64,000 nt of DNA from Reticulascus tulasneorum (GCA_001557505.1 LSAX01000004.1:1984001-2048000); one strand, 5' to 3'; counted from the stretch's first letter, positions 23,008-35,641 are shown. A program made the numbers and translations. The notes: a model not told the origin generated them from the sequence alone.

Positions 23008-25121
23008 TCAGCTCTTCCGGCAGAGTTTGCTGTTTTGGGATGGCAGATTCCCGAGTATCATCTCAGACATTTCCCAGAACTCAGAGCCAACGGCATTCTG
23101 AGCATAGAAGATATCAAATGGATCGAACTGCTGCTTGAGTCGGAGAGCCTTGGGATACTTGGTGCCCCAGAATGCTTGGGTGAAGTTCGGTTCGATGTAG
23201 TCCGACTCGGACAAGTACGCGCCAGCACCAGGAGAGACATCACGCCACCGCTGCATCCAGTCAAATGTCATCTTGTCACTTGTTGCCTTGATGACGGACT
23301 CTTCGGCCGTCGGGTCCCAGAAGGTAGCCATGATACAGTGCAGCACCGTCTCACGCCAAGCTGGGTTCACCGCGTTGTCCGGGAATCCGGATCCTGGGGC
23401 CGCGGCGATGTTGAAAGCGATAATATAGGCGCCTTCCTCGACAGTCGACTTGATCGCCTCGAAAGTGGCGTTGAGTTTAGCCTCGTCCTGCCAGTTTGAC
23501 TTAGGGAAGAGGCGACTGGCTTGTCGGACAGCGTTGGATCCCCACGGCTCCAAGGGGAACGATACACGCCATGCGTCATAAAAGTTGTCGAACTCCGAGT
23601 ACACAGGATTGACAGTGATTCCAATCGCAGCGAACTCGGCGAAAAGAGGGGCCACTAAGTTGCGCAACTGAGCTTCAGTCATGTTTGGAGCCCACCACGG
23701 CGCCATGTTGAACATGAAAGCACCAGGTCCCATGCTAGAAAGAAAGAAGTATTCGTAGTTGGCGTTGTCGACAGCATACTCTATGAATCCGTCAAAGAAT
23801 GCGCGGACCGCCGCCCAGAACTGGTCTGCAGTTACAGTTGGGCCAGTCGCAATGCTAAAAGTCATCGTGGTGATGGGCAGTTTGGGGTAGACCTTGACCA
23901 CTAGGGAAGTGACAACACCATACGTTGAGCCACCACCGCCACGGAGAGCCCAGAACAAATCCGGGTTGGAGGTTTCGCTGGCAGTGACGAAACGGCCATC
24001 GGCAGTAACCACCTCGAACGATAGGACTTGGTCTGCGCCCATGCCGTACAACCCAGATAACGGAGAATGTCCACCGCCCTGAATATAACCTCCGGTTACG
24101 CCGACGGTCTGTGAAGCTCGTCAGGTTTTGTACCAAAAGGGAGTGAGACAAGTGGTAATGGAATACTCACTTGGCCTTCGCCACCGACAACACTAACGCC
24201 GTACTTGTGAGCAGCTTCATACACTTCGAATGCCTGAACACCAGAGCCGAGCTTGAAAGCGGGGCCATCGTATCCGTCTTGCTTATAGTTTTCGAAGAAC
24301 TGAATGTTCTTGAACTTGTGTGTCCAGATGGACAAGGACCCGGCACCGGTAGATTTGGCCCCAAAGTCATGGCCAGTGTTCTTTATGACCAAGCGGAGGT
24401 TGACGTTACGGGCAAAGTTGATTGCCAGTTGAACTTGGGCAACATTGGTAGCTTCCACTACATAAGACGGATACCCTCCAACTGTGCAATTGTTTTCTCC
24501 TGCATTGATGGCGGGAGGCACGCAATTTGCGCCTTCGAAGAGAATGGCGTTGATAGACGTCGGGTCTTCGACGTGGATATATGAGTTATTGGCCCAGTTA
24601 CTGGTGATGAAATCGCATTTGGCCGTGTCCTTGTTGCCGAAGTCATCGTAGCAGACAGATGCAAACGGCACGGTTTTGGTCAGCGTTCCACCCAGAAGAA
24701 GGTCGAAAATATCCCAGACTAGTTGAATCGGGTAGAGTAGATCTCCAGGATACGTTTTGCACCTGCCAGACACCGTTCGGGCCCCTGCAGTCAGTCCATT
24801 AGATCCATCCTGGAATGCGAAGAGGGCTACGTTGGACAAGTCCAAGTCCGTGAGATTGGAGAGGACCGCGTTAGTCAGTTGAACCGCCTCGTCCGAGAAC
24901 AATTCCGCAGTAGAGTTAGAACTGCCCACATCAACTACTTCAGCCGCTGGTGCAACGATAGAAGCATCCACAACTATCACTCTAGTCAACCAAAGGTCAA
25001 AATACGTTTAGACGAAGTAATACGTACTGACAGGCTTGCCATTGACAACAATGGTCTGGGCACACACGTAATGGCTGACAGCCAGCAGAGCCGCAGCCAA
25101 CAAACCTCGTGTGGAAGACAT
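23008..25121 (-). CDS. Secreted BBE-like FAD-linked oxidoreductase
   Basis: VAO/PCMH-fold FAD oxidase of the berberine-bridge-like group, similar to fungal isoamyl-alcohol-oxidase-type proteins; the substrate is unknown. Exons: 25121-25028, 24979-24171, 24108-23008; 667 aa. MSSTRGLLAAALLAVSHYVC is a signal peptide. Intron 1 uses the AGAG acceptor to keep frame (GKPV-MIVVDAS). The FAD domain has LRLVIKNTGHDFG, whose His is the usual 8-alpha attachment site, and GVTGGYIQGGGHSPLSGLYG, which lacks the Cys needed for bicovalent flavin. GGGGSTYGVVTSL follows, and the C-terminal BBE box is near RLKQQFDPFDIFYAQNAVGS. Several N-x-S/T sites and paired Cys fit secretion. The last ~20 codons may hide a small intron. 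It stands alone, with no biosynthetic cluster around it. Confidence 0.9.
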
Positions 25122-26335
25122 GGGCTGCCACGTGGTGACGAACACACTGAGGAAGAGATCGGCGGGGGATAAACCCTAGGCATAGACACAAGATGTTGGG
25201 AAGAGGTAGCTCATTTATATCATATTACATACTACGTAATTAGTAGTTCCAGTGTCACCCGGCGGGGGGGGGGTTGCTGGACCCGAAATTGGGTCATAAC
25301 ATCCCGCATGCTTGGAACCAGGATTGAGATCACCGATTAGCAGCTTCAAAATTCATAAATGTAGAGCTAAGCGCTGGCCATCAGGGAGTGCGATTCGAGT
25401 AATAAATGTCTGATATTTTAAGAGGTTCTACTATTTATTACATAGCCGTTTCTTCACTGCGGTACCCGCGCAATCCTCATGCTGCCACGATTCCCTGTAA
25501 GATGAAGTACCCGGTTAACCACGAGAGGAGCTATATAGGCATCTAGAAGCATTGCCGTTACTGGTCAATGAACGGGCGAGAGCCTGTGAAGGAAGACATT
25601 TGCAATTAAGCTCTCGACCATGTCCATTCATGCTCCCCCGCGTACCCCTGGCTCCGAATGTGACAACGGGCCTAAAAGAGGATAAGTGCACCGGCCCTAC
25701 TGCACGACCTTCTTCGTTGAGCAGAAGAATGGCCACACAACAGGATCATCTTCCGAAATTATACTGGCAGATGAATCCAAGTACCGGCCAGTGTCTGTTC
25801 TGGGTCGCCTTCTACGGGAAGTGGGATGGCATTTCGTTCTGCGCAGGCAGTGGTAAAATTGGAAACAACCCGTTTGCTTTGTCACGTTCGCGGCCATGCT
25901 GACCTCCATAATTCCTAGTGCTTCCCCATAGCGGCTGGCAATCTCCAAATCAGAAGTGCGGGTGCTAGTAGATCTCGGGGCTTCGGACGCGGGGATGGCG
26001 GGAGTGGCTTCCTGCAGATCCTAGACTAGTCTGCTGTCTGCAGTCTGCTGTGCCTGAGCTGGGTAAACTTGGAAAGTTCTGTGCCGTCCAGGACAACTGT
26101 TTTGTGTGATCTTCTCAACCCCGTTTCATGCCGTATGCTGCGAGCCGATATACGCAATGCTAATACAGTCACTATTAAACCCATTTGTGTCCTTGTTGTT
26201 GGATGAAATGGGCGGCTTGTGTCCTGGGATGATTATAGCAAGACATTAATCAGTAGGCCAAACACTTCTTTTGAAATCCCGTCGAATCATTACTCTACAG
26301 TATCCAAAGAACGAAGCAGGGTGTATTTCCCCGAA
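25122..26335. other. Intergenic region BBE oxidase / HET gene
   Basis: 1.2 kb; includes a G10-rich tract (about 25264-25274). ORFs here (for example 25552-25902) show no protein-like pattern. Confidence 0.5.
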
Positions 26336-28453
26336 CTAAGTGATGACAATTGTTCTCTGAGTCGTGAACGGCCTCCAGATGCCCCATTCGTCGGAAAACG
26401 AGACAAATGCGAGCCGCTTCCACGACTTCGGGTTTCCTCGCGATTGTCTAAGCAGCAAACCAAGAGGCAACGCCGCGTCCTCGTCCAATTCAACTGCATC
26501 TGGCCTTCTCCGTAACCCGGCAAACAGAATGAGGTACTCTGGTGCTCTCGATGACCCAGGTAGGGTCGATGTCCGTCTCAAATACTTGGAGTCTTCAGCC
26601 GTGTCCAGTCTGACGTTTTTCTCGTATGGTTTCTTCCTTCTTGCCCAGCAAGCCATGGAAGACTGCCCTGACGCAGTTATCTTGAGGCGGAAGGGGGTGT
26701 CTTTTCGGCGATGGTACGAATGGTTTACTTTAGTCCCAAGATCATTGGCCTCTTCCGATTTAGAGTGCCCCAGATCTTCCCCTTCTTGTGCTTCTAGCGT
26801 AACCGACGCTGCTCTGCCCCTGATTCGAATCCAGCCCACAGACACCGGACCGAAAACATTTTCGCCAAGTGGGATGCATGTTATGGCTAGGACATCCCAG
26901 AGAAACTTTGCACATTTATCGTAGAACTCGACTGGTCCCGTCAACGAGGCCCACGACCAAGTTGGCGCGTAGTAGGTTTTGTGACGGACACACCTGTCCC
27001 TACCAGTCTTGGTTATCCACAAAAGTTGAGTGATGTCTTGTCGCCAGATTCCAGCAAGATAGTCTGTGGATGGCCTCTTCTGCAGCTTCGAAACAATTCC
27101 GGACAAGGCTGGAAGTCGGTCTTTGGCGCAGGTCAACTCCCCAGCAGTGTAAAGCTCGACGAGCTCCTTCCATAGTCGATCAGTATTGTCGACAAACTTC
27201 ATCGCATCATCTGGGCTCAAAGAGAGACCCGTGATCATATTGCCCTCCGGCCAGCGCGTAAAGAGCAAGCGTGCAGAGATATCGTACCAAGACCGCTCCT
27301 TTACTAGATTCAGTCCGCATTCGCACTTGGAAGTCTGGTTGCACTGCCAATACAACTCCGTGCTAGAAAAGCATATCTTGCGTCGAGAAAGAATGCTTTC
27401 TTGCAAAATCCAGGCTCGGTCGCGGAGTTTGGAATCTGCCTTGTCTACGAGGCAGAAAGGCGACTCGGCTTCCGTTCTTGCGGCAAGATGTGTTAGATCT
27501 TTTGAGATGAGGATCCAATACAAATGTCTGTCAATTGGATTGCGATACTGGATCTCCTCAATCCACTTCAACTGCGCACTTTCATCCTCCTCAGTTCGGA
27601 ACAGAGTCTCATCACAGTTGGCTGACCTCTCGGCAAAGATGGTTGCACACGCATTGGCGTATATGTCGCCCATCGTGGCTACCTCTGTTTCCCAATCAGC
27701 ACGATCATCTTGTATTATGCAAAGAGAATCGATCCATAGATGACGGAATCCAAGTGCCCTGGTGACCTCGATAGCATCACGGAATGATTCGGGCCAGAGC
27801 TTTGGAGGGATGCTGTCGGAGTGACTGCGAATTGAGTTCTGTGTCGTAAGGAGCCGTCTGTGTCCAGGCGAACCCCATCGATGACTCAATGCCAAATATG
27901 ATCCAAGAAGTCCATTAGTGGTGATAAGGCGAGGGTCGTGGCTCGAATTCCCTACATCTATGACTCTTGTTGGAAGCTTTGTAGGTGCCTTGTTACAAGC
28001 TGGATGCTGCTCGCGGCAATCCTTCAGCCACTGCCGAGCCAATTCAATGTCTCGCGCCGGTGTCCTTGATTCAGGGGACTTCCGTGTCGTTGGGAGCCAC
28101 GAAAATGGAGAGATGTTCTTCTCTGTTTTAAATTAGGCATTTTGTATTCTGGGTTCCATAATCTCTAACGTACCTCCGTTTGCCGCGATCGCAATCTGAA
28201 GCTTTTGAGTTCCGAGCTTCGGTATTAGACACAATCCAAATATGTATTTGCCTCTTTTCCATGAGTATATTGACTCTATGCTGGTCAAGTCGCATACTGT
28301 TGTACAAGCCTTCCATAGCAAAACACATGTTGCACAGTCTTTCGACACAGAATGTTCGAGAGCTGTCGGTGTAATTGATGGCCCAGCGTTGCTTGTGAGC
28401 TGTTTGCAAGTTGAGCAAGATTGTGCCTCTCCTTTGTAGTCCAGGTTATCCAT
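26336..28453 (-). CDS. HET-domain (heterokaryon incompatibility) protein
   Basis: Member of the fungal HET family, whose proteins can trigger self/non-self recognition reactions after hyphal fusion. Exons: 28453-28174 and 28122-26336; 688 aa. The N-terminus has two Cys pairs (CSTC, CATC) typical of these proteins. The HET domain begins at about residue 168 with YLALSHRWG and continues LGFRHLWIDSLCIIQDDRAD and MGDIYANACATIFAER. RDRAWILQESILSRRKICFS then gives the RAWxxQE signature. TYYAPTWSWASLTGPV follows in the second half; the C-terminal part has no recognised repeats or NACHT/WD module. Neighbours are unrelated. Whether it has a true incompatibility role cannot be told. Confidence 0.93.
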
Positions 28454-29338
28454 TGCTTTGATTATGAGATCTAATCATTGCCCTGATGGGAACAGGTTTT
28501 CTGATAACCAGGGATGACTGCGGATGAAATGACATCGAAAAAGTATGAGAACGCTCCAGAGTTCGAGATGGCAATGCATACGAGGCTGTAAGCCGACCGT
28601 CAGAGCGTATCTGCGAAATTGGTTTCAAGGAGTTCCTCTCAAGGCAGATTTCTGTTGTGCAACGCGAGGGCCAACTCAGCCACCAAAACTGGCTTTCTTC
28701 CATAGCATGCCCGTTGACATTCCTCATATACTCGCTAAACTATCAAAAGACACGATGGGTTTCAAATCCAGAGTCGTCCGTGCTTGCTCCTGAGCGGATG
28801 ATATGCTTGATACTGTGATTGACCTTGATTCTTATACCTCCAGCTGTCTGAAACCAATGGCTGGCAATGTCAAAATGCGCAGTCGCTGGGTCGTCTGGCA
28901 AAGACATCCTTGAAATACTCGAATAGAGAGAATATTAGGACCGCACAAGTAAATAAAGCATTCGAATTGCTTTCGAGTGGGTATAGAGAACGCATGTCGT
29001 CTAGGCACTTCAGTATTAGTATGTTTGATGATGTACTAATTCCAGCACTTAGCAGCGGGATCGGCGGGTCACTCACACCAAGGCCACAATCCAGACCCCG
29101 TAAAGTACGGACTATCAAATTTACTGATTACTAGACCGGGATCTAATTTTACCCCTCCCTCAGGCGACTGATCTCGATCTTTGAACAAGGGTCTTAACTG
29201 CCATCTAGTAGACGAATGACCTTTAGTATCCGAACCTTATCTAGAAGTTTGTGCTCGTCATTCTAAGGTTTGAATCACCTTGCTTTTCTTAACTTGTCTC
29301 TGTACAAGTTCTTTTAGATCCCGCCAGACCAAGCCAGT
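28454..29338. promoter_or_regulatory. Divergent upstream region HET / MAT2B-like
   Basis: 885 bp between divergent starts. No coding potential or strong motif was seen. Confidence 0.45.
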
Positions 29339-30471
29339 ATGACGGCCAAAACGGTGGTCGTGACGGGCGCCACTGGTCTTTTGGGCAGGCAAGTGGCGAG
29401 AGCCTTTGAGTTACGAAGCTGGACGGTCAAAGGCACTGGTTATTCTCGCGCAGATGGAGTATCGGTATTCAAAGTTGATCTCGGCAACGAACCTGAAGTT
29501 ACCCGGTTTCTTGACGAGGCAAAGTAAGTGTCTTGGGAACGAGAAGTACTGGCGGCTGGAACGGGGCTGACATCCACGATAGACCTGAGGTCGTGGTGCA
29601 TTGTATGTTCCTGTTATAGAGACCGGGAATCAGCCTGCCACCGACTGACATGTTATGATTTTAGGCGCGGCTCAGAGATTCCCCGATAAGGTGGACAAAG
29701 ATCCAGATGCAGCGAGGGCTCTGAACGTCACAGCTACCAAGTCCCTTGCAGCACTTTGTGCTGCTCGATCAATCTTGCTGATCTACATCTCCACTGACTA
29801 TGTGTTTCCGGGAGTACCTGGTGATGCACCTTATGAGGCTGATGCCTCTCCAAGGCCTACCAATCTGTATGGTCAGACCAAACTCGATGGTGAGCACGCT
29901 GTTTTAGAACAGTACAATAATGCTGGCGCCCAGGGGCTTGGGATCGTGCTCCGAGTTCCAGTTCTCTACGGCCAGGCAGAAACTCCAGTAGAGAGTGCCG
30001 TCAATGTACTCATGGAGTCTTTGTGGAAGACTCAGGATGGAGAAACCCAGATCAAGATGGACCATTGGGCAATCCGCTATCCTACAAACACTGAAGATAT
30101 AGGCCGCGTGTGCCGTGGTATGGCTGCCTTTCACTCCCTCTGCTCTAGAGATTGTGTAGCTAACTGATTTGCCAGATATTGCGGCCAAGTACCTCAACAC
30201 CGAGGATCGAAAATCTCTGCCAGAGATCTTGCAGTTCTCAAGCGAAGACAAGATGACCAAATACGAAATTTGTGAGGCATTCGCGGACATCATGGGACTG
30301 TCCCTGAATGGCGTTATTCCGAATACCGAAGGGAATGACCCGAATGCCAGTGTGCAGAGACCTTACGATTGTCACCTCAGCACCAAAGCTCTTAAGGACC
30401 TTGGCATTGATGTCTCAACAAGTGATTTCAAGAGCTGGTGGCGCCGCGAGGTACATGCGTTTCGGCACTAA
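29339..30471 (+). CDS. MAT2B-like dTDP-4-dehydrorhamnose-reductase-family protein
   Basis: Extended SDR (RmlD) fold. Its closest animal relative by sequence is MAT2B, the regulatory subunit of methionine adenosyltransferase. Exons: 29339-29523, 29583-29602, 29665-30117, 30176-30471; 317 aa. The Rossmann motif VTGATGLLG is at about residues 8-16. The conserved LIYISTDYVFPG (active-site Thr/Ser region about 111-118) and YGQTK (Y137, K141) are intact, and LRVPVLYG and KMTKYEICEAFADIMGL match MAT2B landmarks. The second exon is only 20 nt, needed to give VVVH-CAAQRF. An oxidoreductase role or SAM-synthetase regulation are both open; the fungal partner is unproven. Confidence 0.9.
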
Positions 30472-31212
30472 TATCCACATCGTCATGGCTCAGCGAGCAA
30501 GATCTCAGAGGTCGGAGTCCATGTACCAGAGTATCTAGGCTCGTAGTCTTAACAAATGGGGCGTTAAGCAAGCAACGGATTCTCCTTCTTATATCTCCCT
30601 AGAACATGGAAATCCAGAGTGAGGGGGTTGGAGCTTTGTAGAATGATTCAAGTACCATCCGTGAAGATCATGTCGAATGGCGCTATCGACGAAGGCGTAC
30701 TGCACAAACCAACGTAGAATATCCCTTCCCATTATTGAATAGACATGGCCTGTGGCGGCGTTGATTTTAAGCAAATGGTACCAAGACTCGGGGAAGTTGC
30801 CATCATATGTAGCCACCGGTATTAATGATTAGGGCCATGGATTGGAATGAAATGTCGCAAATAGATGGAACTCAATCGCTCCCTTTAACCCTCGCAAATT
30901 GCTAGACCTGGCATTTCGCGTCCGACACGACTATTTACATGTCACATAGGCTCAAGACGCGTTTAATTCGTAAATCCATTTGGGCGTAGTTCATAGTTGG
31001 AATCCCTTGCTGTACTGGATATCTGGCATCCCAAGGAGTTCGATCTTCCTCCGTATTTCGTTTCTCTCTGCTTAATTGCCATCACGACTTTTTGAACCCA
31101 AACGCCCCAGTATCATTCATGCATCAAGAAATCGATTGTCGACTTGAAATTCAAGATCCAGCTAATAAAAACGGGGTTACAGGCCGCAGCAAAATCCGGA
31201 GCAGGTAGCATC
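30472..31212. other. Intergenic region MAT2B-like / RA-PH
   Basis: 741 bp, tandem orientation. The RA-PH frame is open upstream of its ATG to about 31144, so an additional 5' exon or earlier start cannot be excluded. No other feature. Confidence 0.45.
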
Positions 31213-34048
31213 ATGGATCGCTATATCAGCTCGGACCTGCCCACTGTTTCCCGCGAGAGCGGGCGCCTGGGCTGGGACTGGGAGATGGCTTTCCAAGATC
31301 CATCGTGGAGTAGCCCTGCAGCCGTGGAAGATCCCCGACGGAATGGGCCGCTGACCCTGCTGAGCGAAGAGAGGGTGAATGCGGTAGCCGTTTCTGCAGG
31401 TGCAGGTGCAGGTGCAGGCGCAGGAACCCTAGCGGCGGCAGCATCCCCACAACAGCGACTCTTTCAATTCAAAAGCGTGCGAGGCCTGGCATCTCGAGAA
31501 GCACCAGCCAATGGTGTCGTGAGAACGAGTAGCGACTATGCTCGCCAACACGAGACTCTGCCCTCGCCACCTCGACCCCGGGGAAGGTCCAAGAGTCTCA
31601 CGGCCGCGACTCGGTATCCAAGCGAGATAGGCCCCATCCCAGGCCAAGACCTTCCACCAGTCCCCGCCTTTCCCCTCAGCCTTCGTGCATACAACATAAT
31701 TTCCTCGAGGTCACACGACGACGTGAAATTGTCCTCGCGAGCTGACACCGTCCGAAAGGAGGTGCGCACCAAACTTTCCTCACATCCAACTCCCGCAAAA
31801 CAAACCGTCAGGGACGAAGAGTGGGAAGCACGACTCGAGCGCGAGGAAGAAACTCGCCGTCGCAAAGAAGAGGAAGAAGCTGCTCTTTGGGCTGACGAGG
31901 TCGCTCGACTTGAAGCCGAGACAGACCGGATATTGGCGGAGCAGAAGAAGAGAGACGTAGAAAGACTAAGGGCCCAATTGAGCACGAATCACCAGCATTG
32001 GCTGACACCACCACACTCGCATTCTCGGAGTCCCATTGTCGAGAAGTTTACCTTACTTCTGAGGAAAAGCAGGCGATCCACCACTGGCAATGTGACATCG
32101 CTCAAGCGCATCTCCTCCACAACCGTTACCACATCCTCCACAATTGCATCCATAGATCTTGGTTATACAAAAATGGAATCTAATCTGTCGCCGAAACGCT
32201 TCATCCAAGCAGGTGGAGGTGGCATTGTCCCCCAGATAGATGCGCCAACATCCGCCAGCAATTCCGGCGAGCGTGTAAGTTCAGTCTAATCAATCTGTGC
32301 TCTACATGCCCTAACAGCTCTTTTAGAGAGTCACAATTCGAAGCAACCAGTCTTCCATAAATCTCCCCGTAACGCCAGAGACTTCCCCTGTCGACATCCT
32401 CTACTCGTCGGCGAATCTTGTAACCCACAAGATCAATCCGAATACAAGTATTGTTGTTGAATGCTATTTCGCCTTTGGCTTAGAGCGGCGTTTGAGACGC
32501 TACGAACGAATTCGCGATGTCATGAACTCCTGGGATCGAGATAGCCAGCACTCGCTTCTGATATTGCCCGGCGACTCGACGAGTTTTGATGCGTCGCTGA
32601 CTATCGAATCCGTACCCCGAACTGAAGATCCACCCCCGGGCTTCTCAAGCTACTCGTTCTATCACTCTCAGAGACCAGGGAGGTGGGCCAAGCGATATAT
32701 TACACTGCTGGAGAGCGGGCAAATGTTCGCGGCAAAGAAAGCAGACGCAAAATTGTCCGACAAGGACACCGTATCATTGTGCCACCTTTCCGACTTCGAT
32801 ATCTATTCCATCACGGAGAAGGAAATGCTCGGGCAGATCAAGCAACCCAAGAAGTATAGCTTCGCTGTTAAAAGCCAACAGAAGTCAAACGTGTTTGTTA
32901 ATACGGAGAGCTTCATCCACTTCTTTAGTACCGACGATACCAAACTGGCCCAGAACTTCCAGAAGTTGGTGCATGAATGGCGAAGCTGGTACCTGGTGAA
33001 TAAGAAAGTTGACTTGGTCAAGAAGGAAAAAGCTCCGCAAATAGTCGGCCAAAACTACTCATCCCCAATGAAGTCCGTCGGCGTCGTCAAGAATGGAGGT
33101 CATCGCTTGAAGGTGTCCGTTGATCAGACGCCTTACACGATTGGCACTTTTGAGCCTCTCATAGATATGGACCGGTTTGATAAGCCACTCGATGAGTTCG
33201 GAAAGGACTTTCTACCAGAGCGACCAGCTGAACGGCCGGCCACTCATAGGGCAAAGGAAATCCCGAAACCAAGAGCTCGGTCTAAGACCAACCAGAATCC
33301 AGCACCCCAACAACATATCGATGTCTTTGCTAGGACTGATGAGTTTAAGGCAAGCGGGTTGCTCGGCAAAACGTACGAGGGGCGGAAGCAGCACGTGGAA
33401 CAAAAGCCGGACGAAAGCACTGCGGAGGGGCCTTTCATTGAGGGCCCGTCGTTACTTAACCGACAGCAGGAATCGGTGAAAACGCCAGAGAAGGAAAAAA
33501 AGCCAGCTTGGCTTCCCTCTGCGACCGAGCATTCAACCCGGCAGCGTAGTCAAACGATGCAAAACACTATGCCCTACCGACCCAAGACTTCGGACGGTGC
33601 ATCACACGGAAGGCGACGAGAGAAACCACAACCACTCTTGAACTTGACACCAGAAGGTCCCCAGCACCCGCAGCATTGGCGGGACAGTCATGGACGTGGC
33701 GTCAAAGCTCCGTCCGGTGTTCCTTTGATCAGCATGGCCACCGGACCTCAAGGACAGTCCAACAACTCACTTGGATCTCCTCCCGCTCAAGGCAATACTC
33801 GGAGGGCTCCACCAAATACCAGCTACTCGCCTGTTGGTATCAACCCGCACATGGCTGGGCCACGAATGAGGAGCAGATCAACAGCTGGAACCGCCCCCGA
33901 TCGCCGGCGTGTTGTGTCGAACGACCACCCACCTATGCCGCCTATACCCTCACGGTCTGCCCGGCGCAACGATGAGGATGTGCCCCTCATTAAGTTCTTA
34001 GAGAAAGATAGGGGTCGGGACCGAGACCAAATGGGCTCGATGCGATGA
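31213..34048 (+). CDS. RA-PH domain adaptor (MRL/lamellipodin-like architecture)
   Basis: Large disordered adaptor with a Ras-association plus pleckstrin-homology tandem, the arrangement of animal Mig10/RIAM/lamellipodin; the fungal role is probably in polarity or Ras-family signalling (inference). Exons: 31213-32274 and 32327-34048; 927 aa. Residues 1-220 are Ser/Pro-rich with an Ala-Gly repeat (AGAGAGAGAG). A charged coiled coil (EEWEARLEREEETRRRKEEE) lies at about 225-285. The RA domain is at about 355-434 (RVTIRSNQSS to DSQHSLLIL). The PH domain is at about 463-577 (RPGRWAKRYITLLESGQMFA to LVHEWRSWYL). A long Pro/Arg-rich tail ends DRGRDRDQMGSMR. The start is the first ATG; the frame is open about 70 bp upstream. 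Confidence 0.88.
31396..31425 (+). repeat. GCAGGT hexanucleotide repeat inside the RA-PH gene
   Basis: Five tandem six-base units (three GCAGGT, then GCAGGC and GCAGGA) encode alternating Ala-Gly. A length-variable coding microsatellite is plausible. Confidence 0.9.
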
Positions 34049-34544
34049 AGAAGTTGGCAGAGACTGGCATTGTGATGATTTGGACCTTGGATACTTCATG
34101 AATGCGACGACGTGAACATTGACGTTCTGACGAGACTATAAATATGAAGAAGGTACCAAGGTATTTGGTACCGAAAAAGTATTTGGGATGGGGCACTTTG
34201 TAAACATGGGAGACCAAGGAACCTTGGGTGAGCACAATGTGGCTCAGGGGTAAAATGTACAGTACCGGATTTCTTGATGATGCCCGCCAGGGACCCATGG
34301 TGGATTTTGGGCATGTATATACCCTCTGGATTCATGGCTACAAGCTATTTATAGCGAAAGCAACGGGGAACCTGAAAACCGACGAAAATACGTCATTGAG
34401 GCGGGTTTTCAAGTAACTATTAATCAATGAAAGATGCTCGAATCGAAACAGCACCGAGATCGCTACAACATTATCATTGCTCGCTCTATCGACTTAGGTA
34501 TCTCTAACTTTGCTCGCAGGAGGGTTCGATGGCCCAGAAATTGT
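34049..34544. other. Convergent intergenic region RA-PH / ERG20
   Basis: 496 bp of 3' flanks. Nothing further seen. Confidence 0.5.
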
Positions 34545-35641
34545 TTACTTGGTGCGCTTGAAAATCTTCCCAAGGAACGTCTCAAAAACGGACTTTTTCA
34601 GACCCTCACTCTCATCGATCTTGCTGATCATCTCTCTGATTTCTCCCGCCCGCTTCTCCTCGAACTCTTCGTATCTCTCCTTCAACTTCATATCGTTGTA
34701 CAGCTTCTTAATGACGGCCTCCTTCGCTCCGTCCTTCTGCCCGTAGTTCTCCTCCAGGATCTTTCGCTGCTCAGGAGTCGCGATCTGCAGTGCCTGGTTC
34801 ACGAGCCAACTGCACTTGTTGTCCATGATGTCGGTGCCGATCTTGCCAATGTGTTCGGGCAAGCCGAAGTTGTCGAGGTAGTCGTCCTGGACCTGGAAGT
34901 ACTCGCCGAGCGGGATCAGGATGTCTTCGGCTGTCTTCAGATTCTTTGGTGTGGCAATGTTGAGACAGTGGAGCGCCAGGGCGACAGGGAGGTAGAACGA
35001 GTAGTAGGCAGTCTTGTAGATGACGATGAACTGGTACTTCTCCATGCTGAAGTTGTCCAGGTTCACGGTCTCTTCGGGTGCGGTAAGGAGGTCGCACAGC
35101 TGACCGATTTCGGTCTGATATGTCACCTCGTGGAAAAGCTCAACGAGGTCAATGTATGATGGGTGCTGGCGGAAAAACTGCTTGAGCAAGGTGTAGATTG
35201 CCGCCTCGAGCATGAATGCATCATTGATGGCGACCATTCCAACGCCTTCATGGCGATACCAGCATGGCTTGCCCCGTCGTGTAATACTGCTGTCCATGAT
35301 ATCGTCCGACACCAGGAAGAAGGCTTGGAGAAGCTCCGTCATCCAGCCAAGGGTTGCGGCTTCGAAGTATTGGTCCTCGGTCAAGGGCTTCTCGAGGAGG
35401 AGAGAGACGGAATCGGGGACAGACATGCCGCGGTTGCATTTTCCGCCCAGAGTATTGATTTCAAGACTCTATTGTCAGATTAGTTTTTGGTCTTGAGTTC
35501 CGTTGGGTATTGAAGACCTACCTTCTTGTACCACGCGAGCTCCTCCTTCGGGAGATTGTACTTTTTCGCATGGCTGAGGAGGACCTCCTCGAGCTTGGGG
35601 AAGACGGACTCGAATTCCTTGAGAGTAGTTTTCTTGGCCAT
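34545..35641 (-). CDS. ERG20: Farnesyl diphosphate synthase
   Basis: Trans-prenyltransferase condensing DMAPP/GPP with IPP to FPP, the branch point to sterols, prenylation, dolichol and ubiquinone. Exons: 35641-35522 and 35468-34545; 347 aa, the normal fungal length. The first Asp-rich motif DDIMD is at residues 95-99, followed by [13 protein letters not shown]. The second, DDYLD, is at 235-239 within [15 protein letters not shown]. The two residues before the first motif are Val-Ser; the aromatic FF just upstream ([11 protein letters not shown]) fits an FPP rather than GGPP product. C-terminal [10 protein letters not shown] carries the basic tail. One GT-AG intron interrupts [18 protein letters not shown]. 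It is divergent from CDC23. Confidence 0.97.

Noticed and set aside
23008..30471. Secondary-metabolite cluster (oxidase, HET protein, SDR reductase)
   Set aside because: No PKS, NRPS, terpene cyclase, P450, transporter or pathway regulator nearby; the reductase is MAT2B-like, a conserved general gene.
34434..35159. 241-codon plus-strand ORF over the FPP synthase gene
   Set aside because: Antisense shadow (Leu/Val-rich) of a certain enzyme gene.
34545..35641. Terpene cluster around the prenyl synthase
   Set aside because: It is the standard single-copy FPP synthase next to CDC23, with no cyclase in the window.
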